From contig CAILAF010000414.1 of assembly GCA_903832075.1 (NCBI GenBank), forward strand, positions 1-7,066: a DNA stretch of 7,066 nt, written 5' to 3'. This DNA is from an uncultured Chitinophagaceae bacterium. GTDB lineage: Bacteria > Bacteroidota > Bacteroidia > Chitinophagales > Chitinophagaceae. Within the stretch, counting starts at the first letter, position 1. Each line of letters begins with the position of its first letter. Below are positions 6,886 through 7,066 of the stretch, piece after piece. Made by a program: the position numbers and the translations under genes. Below the pieces are notes generated by a model, which saw nothing but the letters and a program-made list of their open reading frames with translations, had not been told where the DNA came from and searched no databases.

Positions 6886-6963
6886 TATGCGAATTCGTTA
6901 AGCAATTCAATTTTTAAACGCAATGAAAAAATCTTACACTGAATTACTTATTCGATTCGCATA
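6886..6963 (-). repeat. Imperfect 24-base inverted repeat, possible leader hairpin of the 941-aa gene
   Basis: The arms 6886-6909 and 6940-6963 are separated by 30 bases. Outermost are nine perfect pairs (TATGCGAAT / ATTCGCATA), then a 4x4 unpaired segment, then eleven pairs (TAAGCAATTCA / TGAATTACTTA) with one exception. In the leftward transcript that exception is a U-G wobble; in the opposite strand's RNA it would be a C-A mismatch, so the fold favours the sense of the 941-aa gene. The hairpin would start just after the predicted transcription start and end 29 bases before the GTG. It could be an RNA regulatory or stabilising structure, or a DNA operator. Confidence 0.5.
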
Positions 6964-6975
6964 GAATTACTCATA

Positions 6976-7006
6976 CAAAATAACACCTATTATAATGAGT
7001 ATACAA
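6976..7006 (-). promoter_or_regulatory. Candidate Bacteroidota-type promoter of the 941-aa gene
   Basis: On the - strand, TTG (7006-7004) is followed after 20 bases by TTATTTTG (6983-6976), one mismatch from the -7 consensus TAnnTTTG and within the accepted spacing. Transcription would start near 6970 and give a leader of about 110 bases that contains the inverted repeat at 6886-6963. The same TTATTTTG variant appears in the promoter candidate of the nagB fusion. Confidence 0.4.
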
Positions 7007-7066
7007 TTACTTAACTCGTTTTTAATGGCTATTTAGTTGTTTTTAATATTAATATTTTTTTAATGA

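Larger units (their letters stand above)
6857..7066. other. Non-coding upstream region of the 941-aa gene
   Basis: These 210 bases contain no supportable gene. They hold a promoter candidate (6976-7006) and a long imperfect inverted repeat (6886-6963). AATTACT occurs three times, at 6942-6948, 6965-6971 and 7005-7011. The last ~45 bases are extremely AT-rich and could act as an UP-like or flexible element. The gene to the right is beyond the window. Confidence 0.6.

Noticed and set aside
6942..7011. Three AATTACT copies, considered as a direct-repeat operator or iteron set
   Set aside because: Spacing is irregular (23 and 40 bases), the motif is short and AT-rich, and one copy is part of the inverted repeat already described.
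7040..7066. Very AT-rich right end with TAATATTA palindromes, considered as an origin or attachment site
   Set aside because: There are no DnaA-like boxes, iterons, integrase gene or flanking duplication; simple AT-richness explains it.
1..7066. Possibility of a defence island, CRISPR array or mobile element
   Set aside because: No repeat-spacer pattern, transposase, recombinase, nuclease or toxin-antitoxin motif was found; the four genes look metabolic or envelope-related.

Overview
This is an AT-rich bacterial window with four intact genes in two convergent pairs. Several things point to Bacteroidota, probably a Chitinophagales-type organism: the glucosamine-6-phosphate deaminase fused to a PIG-L/LmbE deacetylase, signal peptides ending in -AQ, Gram-negative outer-membrane barrels, no clear Shine-Dalgarno sequences, and candidate promoters of the Bacteroidota TTG / TAnnTTTG type. 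The placement below phylum is a guess from protein style; no rRNA or marker gene is present.

Left half, + strand. Bases 1-182 are a non-coding leader with a weak promoter candidate. Next comes a 648-aa NagB-PIG-L fusion (183-2129), which should convert glucosamine-6-phosphate to fructose-6-phosphate and carries a second zinc-deacetylase domain. After a 45-bp gap follows a 211-aa six-helix membrane enzyme of the PAP2 / sphingomyelin-synthase-like type (2175-2810). The two genes may be cotranscribed, but their functions are not obviously linked: one is amino-sugar catabolism, the other lipid head-group or lipid-phosphate chemistry.

Right half, - strand. Transcription runs leftward from about 6970. 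A 941-aa secreted/outer-membrane protein (6856-4031, GTG start) has two N-terminal Ig-like modules, a long beta-barrel-like middle and two C-terminal beta-sandwich domains, one with an SdrD-B-type acidic loop. The order resembles a chaperone-usher outer-membrane usher, though no usher family assignment can be made by eye. 120 bp downstream lies a 367-aa BamA/TamA-type barrel without POTRA domains (3910-2807). Together they could be a small outer-membrane assembly or export module; this is inference.

The two halves meet tail to tail: the stop codons of the PAP2-like gene and the BamA-like gene overlap within TTAA at 2807-2810, leaving no intergenic terminator. The most interesting non-coding element is a 24+24-base imperfect inverted repeat at 6886-6963 that fills most of the predicted leader of the 941-aa gene and pairs better as the leftward transcript than as its complement. 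No tRNA, rRNA, CRISPR array, insertion sequence or phage feature was seen.
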